Below, one piece after another: positions 26,401 to 38,920 of a stretch of 64,000 bases of DNA. Each line of letters opens with the position of its first letter. Position 1 is the stretch's first letter. Source of the stretch: Calliopsis andreniformis (Eukaryota > Arthropoda > Insecta > Hymenoptera > Andrenidae); contig NC_135064.1 in NCBI RefSeq assembly GCF_051401765.1, forward strand, positions 27,874,001 to 27,938,000, read 5' to 3'. The notes beneath the pieces are model-generated. The model was not told the origin of the DNA, searched no databases, and saw only the letters and a list, made by a program, of their open reading frames with translations. The translations under genes were made by a program, and so were the position numbers.

Positions 26401-29400
26401 TGGTCTGACCACTCCTACCCAACACCTTCGATCTCCACGCATTTATCGCTAAAGTTTCACTCGCCAATGAACTCTCGGTCATTCGCCTCTATTTCTTCAT
26501 ATCGAAAGGTAATAGTTCGACCTTTCTTATCGCTCGGTATAATCAGTTTAAATTAGAAAACTCGTTCTTCAATTGTAGTCAATTGTAAAGAAGGCTAGAT
26601 AGGTTTACAGTTTCCTCTTCCATGCCGCATTTGAAGGGCATACGACAGTCTCTTCGATTCGAAGCAGCCAACAGCTTGGCTGCTATTTACATGCTCGCGT
26701 CGTATCTTGACTACTTGGGACATTATCGGCATCTCGTATTTAGTAGTGCTCATCGTGGAGCTGCTGTAACCAGATAACAAAATGAGTTATGATATTGATA
26801 GAATCGATATCGCAGAAGCACATACGATGGTAGCTTTACTTTACTGTTTTTGAGATTAAGCCGATCGTCGTCGATAATTAGAACGCAAAAGAAAAACTTA
26901 TGCGCCGCAAACCGTTACACATTTTTTTATAGACAGCCTGACATATTATTGCAGTAAAAAAATGAAGTCAGATTACGTCGGTCTAGAGATCTAATTGCCT
27001 CTTTAACTGATACTTCGACCAAAAAGGGACCGAATTTTTTCTAATCATCGATGAATTCAAGTTATCAACTTAATAAAGAAAAGAAAAGAATATACGACAT
27101 ACGTAATGATAGGTATCAACGGTTTTTCAAGATTTGCTTCGCATGAAGAAGCAGCAATCTCAATAGGAGAAAGATTGACGAGAGCAAACATTCCGCTGGA
27201 GACCAGACACCGTATATGATTCGAAATAAATAAAAGGAGTTGAAAAGGTGAGGAAGATAATGGTCGCGTTGTTCGCAATGAATTCTCTTTGGTGAAATCT
27301 GCTCGACTGCCGTAGTCGCTTATTTCGTACGATTATGCTCTCTGAATCTCGCTCGCCAGACAGATTATGGAATCGAAGCTTTTCCTCTCAAGTACATACC
27401 CATCGATAGGTATTTTCAATTCATTCTGGTTCATGGGTAAGGGTGAAGCGATCCGAAATAATTCCATAAAACAATTCTATGCAGACTTTGAACAGACTTC
27501 TAGCGATGTCTTTTCTATCATTTGCGCATGTGCAAAGGATATTAATCGGCCCTGGGAGAGTCCAGGACTTCTTCCTCTGACATAGGTAGAGCTGTGATCA
27601 GCCTTAAATATGAATGACCAAATCGACCAAGCGCAACGCTCGCGTAGTTATAATAGTATGCGAACTAACGCAACAGGGTGTACGGTTGTGTATTAAATTT
27701 CGGATAATCCAGAAGGATCGTCCTAGAGCGGGGTAATTAATGTGAGTTGGGGATCCGTCGAGGAAGCGGAACGAGGAAGGAGGGTGAAAGAAGACAAAGA
27801 AGAAAGGCAACGAAAGAAGGGACCCTAAGGATTGGTTTTCTCACAGTGAGTCGTAGTCCCGTGGCCGAAAACCGGACATCTGGACATGGGACAGCTGTGT
27901 GACCACAGGGTCCTCCGTCCCACCAAACCGAACCAAACCGAGGGAGGCTTTCACGGGGGTGACCGTTCTTTTCCTTGGCCTATGTTCTATGCCCATGCTT
28001 ATGTTTATGCCTTATAGTTATGCTGGTGCATGTGTATTCAAAATAAGTAACAAAGCAAAGTGGACATGAAGGTATGGACAAACATTGGAACTCTTCTTAA
28101 TTTCTGTAATAGGCACCTAGTTTATTTTAATCGGAAGGTAACTTCTTCTTTGCGTATTTCCTTATCACAACTTGTAGATACACTTATCTGTTTATTAGCA
28201 ATTATAAGTATTCATTACTTTTGAGTGGATATTTATTTCCTGGAACTCTACAATTTAGCATTGCCGGTTTCTAGAAAACTGAATATTCACAGCTAACATA
28301 CCTACTACCTTGATTTATGCGTTCGTTCCTTCAACTTGGAAACGATTCGAGAAGGGGAGAAAATCTAAATACCCGTGAGACCGCATCTTTCGAGACCCAG
28401 GAAACATTCAATCCCTGTCGATCGATTTAGTATGCGGATAGCGAACAAAAACTCTTCGATTCCTTTTATACTTTCCTCCTCATCGCAACGTTAATACTTG
28501 CCAGTTTCACCCTACATTCTAATCGTAACGCTACCGATCTTCTTTACTTCGTTCACGTCCGATTACTGTTTGCAAGACGAGCTAGAATTAGAAGTTACGA
28601 CTGCGCGGTGTCGAACCGATACGGAATTGAAGCGAAAAGCACGCTCGTCGACTTCCTCGAAAAGGACGAAAGAAGAATCTGAAATCTGAGACAGGAACAC
28701 ATGCTGCTCGGTAAAGTGGTACTCAGTCCCATCGACACCGGCAGGGTTTCGGTTGTCGGGCTGCGTCAGTCGAGTGCACCCGGTTTCGTTCGCTTTTAAC
28801 CACGAACGCCTCGCCACTTGTCCACCCACGCGTCACGGCTACCGCAAGGTGTTCCTTTACGATGTCCTGCTCTGTTCACCTTTCCATCGATCCCCGCAAA
28901 CGTGATCCCAATTCGCTGCACCTCTAACGGATACGTGCCCCCTTCGTCACTCGTCCAGTTTCCCGATTCTATCGAGTGTCCATCACTCGCGCGAACTCCA
29001 CGCGGGAACGTTCATATCGAGGTGACCAAGGCAAACTGGTATACCGAATTTTGATTAGTGCGTTTCTAACGGTCCGAGGAACGAAGGACCACGCAAACGA
29101 GCCAGCGAGAATCAGGAAGTAGGAAGAAAACGAGTTCCCGTGGGTCCCGAACCGGGACGTCCCAAACGCGGTGACTCGTTCGCTTCCCTGATGCGTTTCG
29201 TGGGATCGTGCACCTCGAAGGAACTTGATTTCGTAGCACGATCATCGAGAAAACCCGTATTCTCGTCCAGATTTGGTTCCCGGACGAGAGAGCCCGGGAA
29301 CTCGCACTCCTGACCAGTGCTCTCACCGAGGTCACGAACGGTCCGGTTCCTTCAAGCGGTTTTTCGCGCGGTCGTGTCCTGCTCGACCCCGTAAAACGAC

Positions 29401-32030
29401 GCTTCTGTGATCCGGGAGGGTTCCTGTTACTTCGAGAAGGATTCCGGTTGCTGGGTCAAAATTGTCTCCTGTGTTCGATTTGACTGGCCAGAATAGACGT
29501 TAGAAGAAGAGTCGTTAGAGACACGGTGTTCCAGTGCGTGGCAGAAATATGGCAGAGACGATTCCTTTGAATGCGAAGCTGAAGTTAGGAGCACGGTGAC
29601 TTTGAATGTTCACTAGTGCTTGCTCTTTTAGGAGCTGACAGGACGAACGAGCCAGAGCTAATGTCGCGGAAGAAAACTGAGCAGGATGCGAGTAAAAGGG
29701 AGGAAAATGGGATCGAGTCGATCGTGGGAGTGTATCGTTCTCCTATTTAACGTGTCGGTCGAAGGTTCGAGGGTAGAGCCATGACTTGTTCGTATTGGCA
29801 GGCCGAATCTCGAGTTGCTGGAGAGCAGCACGTGGGAGAGGCAGGGGATGTTCCGTAGAGGTTCGCGCGACCCGCAAACTTGCGGTTGTCTCGCCACTGG
29901 TCACCGCCACTTTGTCCTGGACCCTCCTAAAATGGACACGATGTTTGTTTGTTCCGGTCTCCGTGTCACAACACACCCACTACAGACCGCAGTAGGGTGC
30001 TAACTGCTATTATATATACCATTACCTGTGGACCCCCGCTGGAAGCTGCACAGCTACCTCTTACCTTTTGTCGTTGCGCAAGTGGCCTCGCAAAAACAGA
30101 GATCGTTACGCTCTTTGATTACCCTTTAAACTTGTCCTTTCTAGAAACGACCGCGTATTTCTTCTACAAATCGGTTTTTCTCTTCCGTTAAGGATTCGCT
30201 CTCGTTCACAGTATCACGCAATTTCATCGTTTATTTCCGTTAATCGACACATCTTAAGCTGATTCTGTTACGAAACAAACGTTCAACGAGATCGTGATAA
30301 ATTATAATTGCATGCGAATGCAATCCTCTAGCTATGGATAGATACGTGGTGCCCAAGATAAAGCGCTCAAGTAAGTAGAACGCTTTGCCTTCTTTTCTAT
30401 AATAGCGTCTGTATATTATTTGCAATAAAACAAGCGCGCATGTCACTCTTTAGAAGGAGAAAAGAGAATATTCGATGCCCCTTCAAGGTTCCAACAGAGA
30501 ATTTCATTTCCATCGAGAGGCAGAAAATTTATTAGGTACATGGGTTGGATATGGGAAAATCAGAGAGATTTCTCGTCGTCTCGGCTTTCTACTTCGGTCA
30601 CCACCCCGATCTTGCGGTGGATTTCGATGTCCGGCTGCGCAAACTTTCAAACGAGACACCTCTCGTGGGATCGTCGAGAGGACCCTCGGACACGGCTCAT
30701 AAACGTTTTAAACGAAATTCAGGAAATTTAAATTCGAAGAAAGAGGGTCCTGCGGAGACAAGAGACAAAGAGAGAGGGGAGCTGGGGGTTGGTTGTGGTT
30801 GCGAGCGAGGAGCGCAACCTGCAGCTAGCTTTTGCTTACACTGCCACCGCTACTGGCTAGGGGGTAGTTGTCTATTTTAATTCCGGACGCAGTGACCGCG
30901 CATGGTTGTCGACCCTAGTCTTTCGAATGCACTTTATATGGACGTGCACTGATGCGAAACGGAACGGAGCCGAACTTGAATAAAATTTTGGTAAACCGAC
31001 TGGTGGGCTGATCGATGATCGTAACCTCGTTTTCGATTTCGACGACTTTCAAACTATCCTGTCTTTGCATTATCGGGCAAAGAGGATTCTATTTATATGG
31101 GGTCGGAACAAAAAAGTTCATACAACACATTTCGGATTGAAGAAACTAAGTGAAATTAGATAGAAACAAAATGCACATGATGAATGAAAACTGTGGATAA
31201 AAATTGTTCATTATTCCAACGCTTTCCAGGGCAAAACGGATTCGTCCGAGTCACGAAGCGCGATTCCACGGTTCGTGGAATAGTTTAAGACTGTTCTCCG
31301 GATAAAATTAATAAAACAATACGCCATTATCGAGCGGTTTCCAAGAAACGGCCGGCAGGAATATCAATCCGACGAATTGCTAGAAATCTTACGGGCTCTG
31401 TCGCTCGAACAAATTTCATTTGGTTCTCGATGGCAATCACTGGAGTATTCATGCAAACCGAAAAACCAAATTACACTTTCGGCATCCCAACACCCGTTTC
31501 CACTTCGTTATTACTCTTGTTAGTCGAGCTTCTCTACTTGCGACATTCCTTTATCATGAATAGAGATTTCGAAAGTGATCGACGAATTTTTGGGGTATAT
31601 TCGAAACCAAACGTCGGGAACTTGACTCATCTTTTTTTCAAGCGATCGACCTCGTAACTCATTCCCGCCTGTACCCTCTCGATTCTTATCTAAATCCTTT
31701 GCGAGACGAAAAATCGTCGCAGCTACGAAGTATCGTGGGGAATGAGCTGCGATTAGAATGATTTAACGTCGACTGTGAACAAGGAAGACTTTCGAAAACG
31801 AGTGAGCGCGTCAAGTTTCACCGAAGAATATGAGTCCGTGGAGGCTGGAGTGAACATTTCTGACGATCGATCAATGACATGATGGTTACGAGCGTTAGAT
31901 GTTGAGGCGATTTTCTGGAAGCATAAAATTAGATCCGAATTTAAAAAGTGGTTCGATTTACTGGTCACATGGCTTATTTGATTCCAGTCCAGCATAAACA
32001 GAGGGATGGAGAACTACAACTTTCAAATTT

Positions 32031-32122
32031 AATTTGAAATTTGAAATTTGTAATTTGAAATTTGAAATTTGAAATTTGAAATTTGAAATTTGAAATTTGA
32101 AATTTGAAATTTGAAATTTGAA
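32031..32122. repeat. AT-rich heptamer array (AATTTGA)n
   Basis: About thirteen near-perfect 7-bp units contain AAATTT. The flank to about 32160 turns into the inverted form (AATTCAAATTTGAATT). Because AAATTT is self-complementary, the array can pair with itself. A minus-strand frame across it would encode a seven-residue repeat, but that follows from the 7-bp unit and does not support a protein. Confidence 0.9.
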
Positions 32123-33241
32123 TTCAAATTTGAATTTTAAATTCAAATTTTTAACGGTTAAATTTTCAAATTTTAACGTTCCAATTTAAAAATTTTATAT
32201 TTTAAATTTTTGAATTTTTATATCTCTATTACGTTAAAATTCCCTTGATATTCGTATTTTGATATACTGCAACACGAGTATATGAACAGAACTAGAAACA
32301 TTTTAACAGGAGTATGTCTCTTCTGCTAAGTAAAGTTACTTACGAAATATTGTTCCATGTGACGAATTTTCTCTGGTAATTTTTTTACATGACAGTAACC
32401 GATGATCGGGTCTGAAGAGAACTCTCCTGGCCGGTGTACAGATTTCAGCGGCTTTTCTCGTCCCATCGCGTCGCGATTTGGAATCGCGGTCGTCGAGGCG
32501 CGACGCTGCTCAACGACGGAAAGCCGGTCGGTGGTGGGGCGCAGAAGGGGGGAGTGGGTGGATGGAGCAACTCGTTACAAAGTACTCGTTCGGCTTTTAA
32601 TAATGCACTTCCGTGCGCGCTAGGAGATTCCGAACGAGGGCCGATCGCTCGAGAATGGAACCGAATGGTTTTCGTCGTTGGTTCTCTCATCGCCGTAGCA
32701 ACCGGCGCGTATTCGCCGCGGAGTTGGCATCACGGGGGTTTGAGGTTGCGCCGAGGGGTGAGGCCGAGCATTATGTCAGATCCCGCGGCATCCCGCGCAG
32801 AATACGCTACGTTTCGAGTGGCTCGCATCCTTGTCGAGAGGCGACCGACCGAGCTCCGGCAACACTCGCTTCGAACTTGACGCCCCACTGTAAACGAGCC
32901 GAGTCGTCGAGCCGTGAAGAAAGCTTCGCTGGAGGGACTGAGATAGACCGACGGAGGCTGGCGTTCGTGCGACGAGGAGGAAGCAAGCCCTGAGACGAGA
33001 GAGGAAGCAGGATCGAGAGCACGAGAGTAGAGAGCCGAGCGAAACAGGATCGCAACGGGGGCGGTAGGAGAGAAGGAGAGTGGGAGGGGAGGGCGAGGGG
33101 GGTAGGTTAGAGGGGTTGGTCGGGAATCAGGGGCCGCCGCGTCGCGGAGAATCAAGGGCCGAACCTGCTCGTGTTCCACCGCTCTCTCGGCGCGGCGTTT
33201 CGTGAACGACGACACATTGATGGAAAGCAACCGACCGAGCC

Positions 33242-33261
33242 GGATTAATTCTGCCGGATTA
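33242..33261 (+). promoter_or_regulatory. Two GGATTA (K50 homeodomain) sites
   Basis: GGATTA occurs at 33242-33247 and 33256-33261, in the same orientation 14 bp apart, with further AATTA and TAAT cores up to 33300. GGATTA is the preferred site of Orthodenticle-type homeodomains. The match is suggestive only. Confidence 0.25.
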
Positions 33262-34070
33262 GCGGCTTTGCGGCGAATTAGGCACCGTTACCGGCTAATA
33301 TGATCGTCCAGCCGTGCAACCGTTGCTTCGCGGAGGCAACGGTGCTCGACTCGACGTTTATGTCTCGAGTCACGGGGAGCAACGTACCGATGGGTTGTCG
33401 AGACCTTCCGACGCCGTGAACTCGTGGATGTAGGGAAATTTCTAGCGAACCGTCTAACCGAGCGGAATCGAAGCGGCTCATCGATCGCGGGACGCTCGGG
33501 TCGAGGGTCGGTTGCAATTAGACCGAGTCGAATCGTCCTGCAAGAGCGTGGTAGGGCCGGGGACCCTCGACTGGGATGTCCGTTCGCTCGGCTCGTCCCA
33601 CAACGACCCAGAGCAAGAAGCCCCGAGGAAGCCAACTTTTTTCCGACGAGTTTCATGCGTGACATTGCGGAACCTAAACGAGATCCGTCAGAGTTTTTGT
33701 CGCTGCCGAGCCGAGCCGAGTCGAACCACGCTCCCGTCCAATTTTCCACTCGATAGTCTGACGGCCCGTAGCGACTTCGTTATCCCGCTGGCTGTGCCTT
33801 GCCTTCTGTTTCAACCGCGTATTCGATCCAGTCTTCGAAGTAGACTCTCAACTAACGATAGATGCACTAGAGATCTTCCAAACGTGGGGGTTGCTCGGAG
33901 GAAGCGAGCGCGGAATTTGGTGGAAAAGGGAGAAACGAGCCCGAAACGGTGAACTCTATGCAGGAGGGGTGAACGGAGGAAGAAAGACGGAGGAGGTCGT
34001 TGGCAAGGGGGAGTCGGGGAAAAGAGAGCTTCGTTTTTCATTTCTTTCCGCGAGCGCGGCGGACAAAGGC

Positions 34071-34099
34071 CATTGTGGAGGATCCCATTGTGGAGGATT
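34071..34099 (+). repeat. 15-bp tandem duplication
   Basis: CCATTGTGGAGGAT occurs twice, 15 bp apart (34071 and 34086), with one base between. Confidence 0.85.
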
Positions 34100-34786
34100 A
34101 ACGTATGCACGCGTGCACGCACACGCTGCCCGACAATGTTTAGCCTGCGTGGTTCGGCGCTTGTATGCGTGTCGATATAGAACCGTGCGCGACCGATTGC
34201 TAGCTCGCCCACCGTGTCACCGAGGATTCCGAGCTGACCCACGGGTGACGCGTTGCATATTTATACGAGGAAGCGATCGGTGTCGTTCCTTCGACCAAGA
34301 CGTTACTTTTCTTCGACTGATTTGTTCAAGGGCTTCGCTCGGAGCCGAAGCTTCGAGAAGAGGAACGGGGACTCTGCACGAGCTTTGTTTTTTCTGGGTG
34401 CAAGATGTTTTGTATAATGCTTGAAATCAAAGTTTGTCGGTGCTCTGTCTCTGAAGTTTTCAAATTTTTAAATATTCAAATAGTAAAAAGTTGTAATGTT
34501 AAAATTCGTCAGGTATCCAATTTTCATATGCTGCAATATGTCTAACAACATATTTTGACGTTGCTCCGTCGCCGAAGTTTACGCTCATTAGCGACGCCCT
34601 TTTGCTCGTAGGATCCTCTGTACTTTGAGGCGTATATACTTGGAGATACATACCTTCATCAATCGCTCATCTTCCGATGATCAAATATTCCTTTCCATCT
34701 TATGCGTGTATTCGCCTCGTAAACTGTGATCGTTAAAAGTAGCGACAAAGAGTAGGCAATACGTACATACGTCTACTTAAAACCAA

Positions 34787-34880
34787 TTAACCTCTAGCGA
34801 TTCTAATCTAAAAACTATAGTGGATGTTAATAGTCATGTTGGATGACTAGCCTCTCTTAGTATGACTCACAAAAGGTTAA
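34787..34880. mobile_element. Possible second TTAA-bounded MITE
   Basis: This 94-bp segment starts TTAACCTCTAGCGA, and its right end on the other strand reads TTAACCTTTTGTGAGTC. Both sides are TTAA and the ends share TTAACC and then a T. This resembles a short piggyBac-type remnant like the one at 15665, with weaker ends. It lies in an AT-rich block where TTAA is frequent, so confidence is low. Confidence 0.25.
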
Positions 34881-37391
34881 TATGATGAGCAGTACCTATT
34901 ATTGAGACGTCCAAAACAAGAACCAGTGTTGTATTCACTTTTTAGTCAGTCCAAGATTAAGAGCTGCAATCGTTTTTGAAATTGTAGTACTCATAATGAG
35001 ATAGGTAGGACTTTAATTAAAATAACACACGACAGTCGTCTCTTTATTCCACCGAGAGATCACGCTGAAGATTCGACGCGTACGATCGCATGCGATCAGA
35101 TGGAACGAATCTCGTTCGTCCAATTTTGTGGCAAGCATCCATCCTATGCGTGGTAGCATGCTATCGTTCGAAGGATGCTTGGTTGAGTCGCGGAACGGAG
35201 CAACGTTACTCGGCGGCCACTGACGGACGGACAGACGGACAGGAGTGGAAGATGCAGTACAGCGTGGTACGGCGTATGCCATATGGCTAATGGCTTCCGC
35301 GTTGCTAAGCATCATTGATAGCAGCGACGGTACGGTGTCAAGGATCGCATTCGTGGCCCTCGTTACCGCACGGCACTCTGTTCGAGAGGCCCGCTCGATG
35401 CGGTTACATACGAATCGATATTCCAGAAGATTTTTCGTTCCTGAGGTCAACTTCTTTGCACCAGTGCCTAGGAACATGCCCCTAGATATTGTACGTACAA
35501 GAACACAAAGCTAAGAATACATATATATTCATCGATATGTGTTGGCATTTTATTTATAATCGTTAAAATGCCAATATTGACAGAGAATGTACAGAAGAGT
35601 TCTTATAGGTACCACTGAAGAATTGTTCTTGAGAGTCGAATTTCCAAACGTACAGACTAGTGAGAATATTTTCAAAGATTAACTCTCATAAACGACTAGG
35701 TATAAGTGGACACACAATTTGAGAAAGCTTTGAAATATCTCGAGAAAGGGACACGCAGTGTCTTTCAGCCTTTACAAAGGCAACAATAAAACGAGAATTC
35801 TTGGTTTACTTGAAACTCGGTTGCGCGTTAAGAGAAAGGGAGATGCAAGAGGGGTGTCAGGAGAGGTAGGAAAAGCAGAAGGAGAAGGAGAGATTAATCC
35901 TCTGGCATTAATCCGCGTTTCAATTAATTATCCCGCTATGACGCGAGGGCTTGGCTTCCCCTAATTAGGCGTGTCCGCCAGTCTCGCGCGCTCCAGTGTC
36001 GAAACCTTGCACCGTTTTCGTGTTCGTCGTAGTTGCTTCTCGTCGGCGTGTTCCACGACGGTGTAGGCAGCTCGCCAATTTGCTAACGCGAAACCACCGA
36101 GCGAGAAACCCGTATTTATAACGGTAAAGTTACAGAACTCCTCGGAATGTGAGCGTCTTCGAGGCGCAAATGCGTGCCTACAACCGCTATCTATCGAACG
36201 TGCACCGAACGATGCCTGGCATCTCCGTGCTATGAGAAAAGCGGCTCGAAAATTTCTGGGACGATCGATTCGTGAAAACAGTGGGAACGATGATGAATGG
36301 CTCTCCAGGAATTTCGCAGACAGTGGTATGCGATCTGGGATAATCGAGGGGTTCATAATTTAAAATCAAAGCGAATCGAGCGAAAACTGAAAAGGGCTGA
36401 TATACATCCGACAAATTGGAGCAAACGGTGAGTCTGATCGCAGGCGAAATTTTCAGTGGGAGGCACCTTTTCTGCGGTACGCGTCGGCGCTTGAGAAAAT
36501 ATCGCGCAGCAAAGCGTAGCGTATTTATGGTAATCCAGTCGATGCGTTTTATCGACAATAGCGGGACGATACCGCAAGTATTAAAAGCCTCCTCTCTGTC
36601 AACCCTTTCTTCGAGCCCTCGGTCTCGGGGGATGCACCCTATCATCGGTACACTTTCTGTCCTTCCCGAGGGAGACAATGATGCCCCGTTCCTGTGCTCC
36701 CTCGGCGCTCCCAACTCGCTCCTTCATCCACCTCTCCGCTACCCTCGCCGCTCTTGGATCTCAATCGCTCGCAAAAAATCTCATTTATCCATTGTGCGTC
36801 GCGTTACCCGTCGCGCGAGAACAGAAAGTAGTGGAGAGAAGAATTCAGAGAAGGAGAGGGCCAGTGGAGAAGAAAAAAGAGAAGAGAGGGCTACCTGTCC
36901 TTGTGCTTGCATCAACATCCGCAGCTATTCTTTGTCAGTCATATTGGCTCGTGCGGCTTTAGCTGCTCTTCGATGTCGTAAGACGTGTTTATTAAGGTAT
37001 CGCCTTTCGTCCTTTGTTTCCCTCGGATCTGTACCTCGGGGTCCAAGGTCGAGGGATCCCGCGGGACAAAATGACTCGCGTGCGCCTAACTTTTCGAGAG
37101 GGAACACTGTGGGATCTGGCAAAAAAACTTCAATTCAATCTTCCTGGTCCTTCTACTCCTGCTCATGCGTTCATCTCGAATTGGGAATTTTCCGAAAACG
37201 TAAACGAGCGTTATACATTGCAGCGAGGATACGATAATAAAGGGCACTACGTTCATCGTGTAAATAATAAGTGAGTATTGTCGACGTCACGGTACGTGAT
37301 TTTCTCGTGTACGATCTGTACGCATCAGACGAAAAGAGTGAGCGCATTAAGAAGAGAGGGAACAGGGCACGCGGATAAGGCTTGAGAGGCC

Positions 37392-37433
37392 AGAGAAAGA
37401 GAGAGAGAGAAAGAGAGAGAGAAAGAAAGAAAG
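37392..37433 (+). repeat. GA/GAAA-rich simple repeat
   Basis: This is about 40 bases of GA dinucleotides grading into GAAA units. Confidence 0.85.
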
Positions 37434-38840
37434 GAGGGGGCGAGGTGGCAAGGTGGCAGCAGCAGGTGGGGGAGTTTTGGCACGGGGTGCGAGTTTCGAA
37501 ATCACTCGGTCGTAGTAGGCCGACTCTCTGCGCGCGGTTGGGCCGAGAGAGCCGCAGGGATGCGAATGAACAGATTAAGGGATGATCCTTTACCGCGGGA
37601 GGGTGCCCTGTCGGCGCCGCTAACAGGATTGACGATTAACGTGTGGGTGGTTAGTATGCAACCGTTTTCACCATTCCCATTCACCGGGGAGAAAATCCTC
37701 GCGGGATGGGAAACCGCCGATGCCGATGGTCCGTGAATATTTAACGACGTCTGTCTCGTCTTGCATCTCTCGAAAAAGAAATCGCGAGCAGCTAAACATC
37801 GCATCTCTAGCGCTTCATCTTAATTCAGTACGTTATCCATTTATCTTCTCGGTATTTCACTCCATCATACTTGAAGATGGAGTCGTTGGCAAAAGTTGTT
37901 CGAAGGAAGTCGCTCAGTGATGCACGTAGATTCCTTTCCCGGCGTTGTCACGGTTACGAGCGATTTTCGCTAGCCCTCAGGGTACGCAGTTGATTAATGC
38001 TTATGTAATTCATTGGGCAAGACGTTAAAGGCATAATCTCGGTGGTCCGACTGGCCCCTGTTGATCCGTTACCGTGAACAGGTATACGAAGAGGGCCATC
38101 ATTCGAGTTAACGGGCGGTTTTTGTTTCTCACGAGGAGCAAAGGGTGCGCTACCTATTGTTTGCACCTAGCACGAAGTAATTACCTTTCAGAATCTCGTC
38201 TTGGCTACTTTTATCGTCGACATCGTCACCGTGCTGCTATGTATTCTTGTCCGCTCGAACGACTCAGGGGGAACCTTTGTTTCTTTTTTCCTCTCTTTTT
38301 TCCCCAGCCCTCCTCACTATCCGTTGCATTTCTTCTTAAACAAAGTACGCGTAAATTCTTGTATACGATACTCAGCTACTATTTTGCGTTTCCTCCGGGG
38401 ATCGTTATGATCATGACTTTGTTACGTGTAGGTTGTGAGTCACAAATGTTAGGAAGAGAGTTATCTACAGTAAATTGAGGAAGTGCATGGACGGAGTCAG
38501 GTTGCAAGTTAGAAATGTGATCTAGCGAAATGAAAAGTAATTTTAAGCGTATACTAGAGTTGCACACATTTTATAGTATGACAATAAGTAGTAATAGCAG
38601 TGAAAAACTTACTAGTTAGGTAATATTTCGTTGACGAAAAATACATGCTCCCATTTTTGATGGTAATCACGAAAGGAAAAGCTCGGGGCTGGGAGGTTGG
38701 CGAGACACGGAAAACGAACAGGGATAGAGGCAGAAGTGCGGGAGCTGCAGGGAATGGAGAAGCGAGTACGGGTCACGGTAGCGGATTTTCGGTGTGGAAG
38801 GTCATCGTATTGCCGGCTCTTCCTTTGAGAGTGGCGCACG

Positions 38841-38920
38841 TTAATCAGTCGACTCGGAAAGGAGCCTCGGAGGATTAATTAAGCCGTAATTACTGGACAG
38901 CCTCTCTAGTCCGCTAATGG
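38841..38920. promoter_or_regulatory. Cluster of homeodomain-type cores
   Basis: TTAATCAG, GATTAATTAA, the palindrome GTAATTAC and CTAATGG lie within 80 bp in otherwise mixed-composition DNA. Such groupings are common in enhancers of developmental genes, but no activity is shown. Confidence 0.25.

Larger units (their letters stand above)
15803..31000. other. Gene-free 5' flank, part 2
   Basis: Nothing here is recognisable as a gene. AT-rich blocks lie near 16.15-16.4, 20.86-20.96, 23.6-24.3, 26.1-27.1 and 28.0-28.35 kb. CpG-rich blocks lie near 16.4-17.6, 18.3-19.8, 22.25-22.8, 24.6-25.0 and 28.8-29.5 kb. Pyrimidine-rich DNA lies at 17.58-17.93 and 20.17-20.35 kb. Motif groupings that may be regulatory are listed as their own entries, including AGGTCA half-sites near 21.61 and 23.42 kb and a 20-bp palindrome at 22496. 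Confidence 0.6.

Noticed and set aside
32434..34424. Cluster of overlapping 100-177-codon frames on both strands
   Set aside because: The frames are open on several strands at once because stop codons are rare in GC-rich DNA. No start context, splice structure or domain supports any of them.
36416..37237. 273-codon open frame on the + strand
   Set aside because: The composition is Arg/Ser-rich without motifs, and overlapping minus-strand frames are equally open. This is typical of CpG-rich non-coding DNA.
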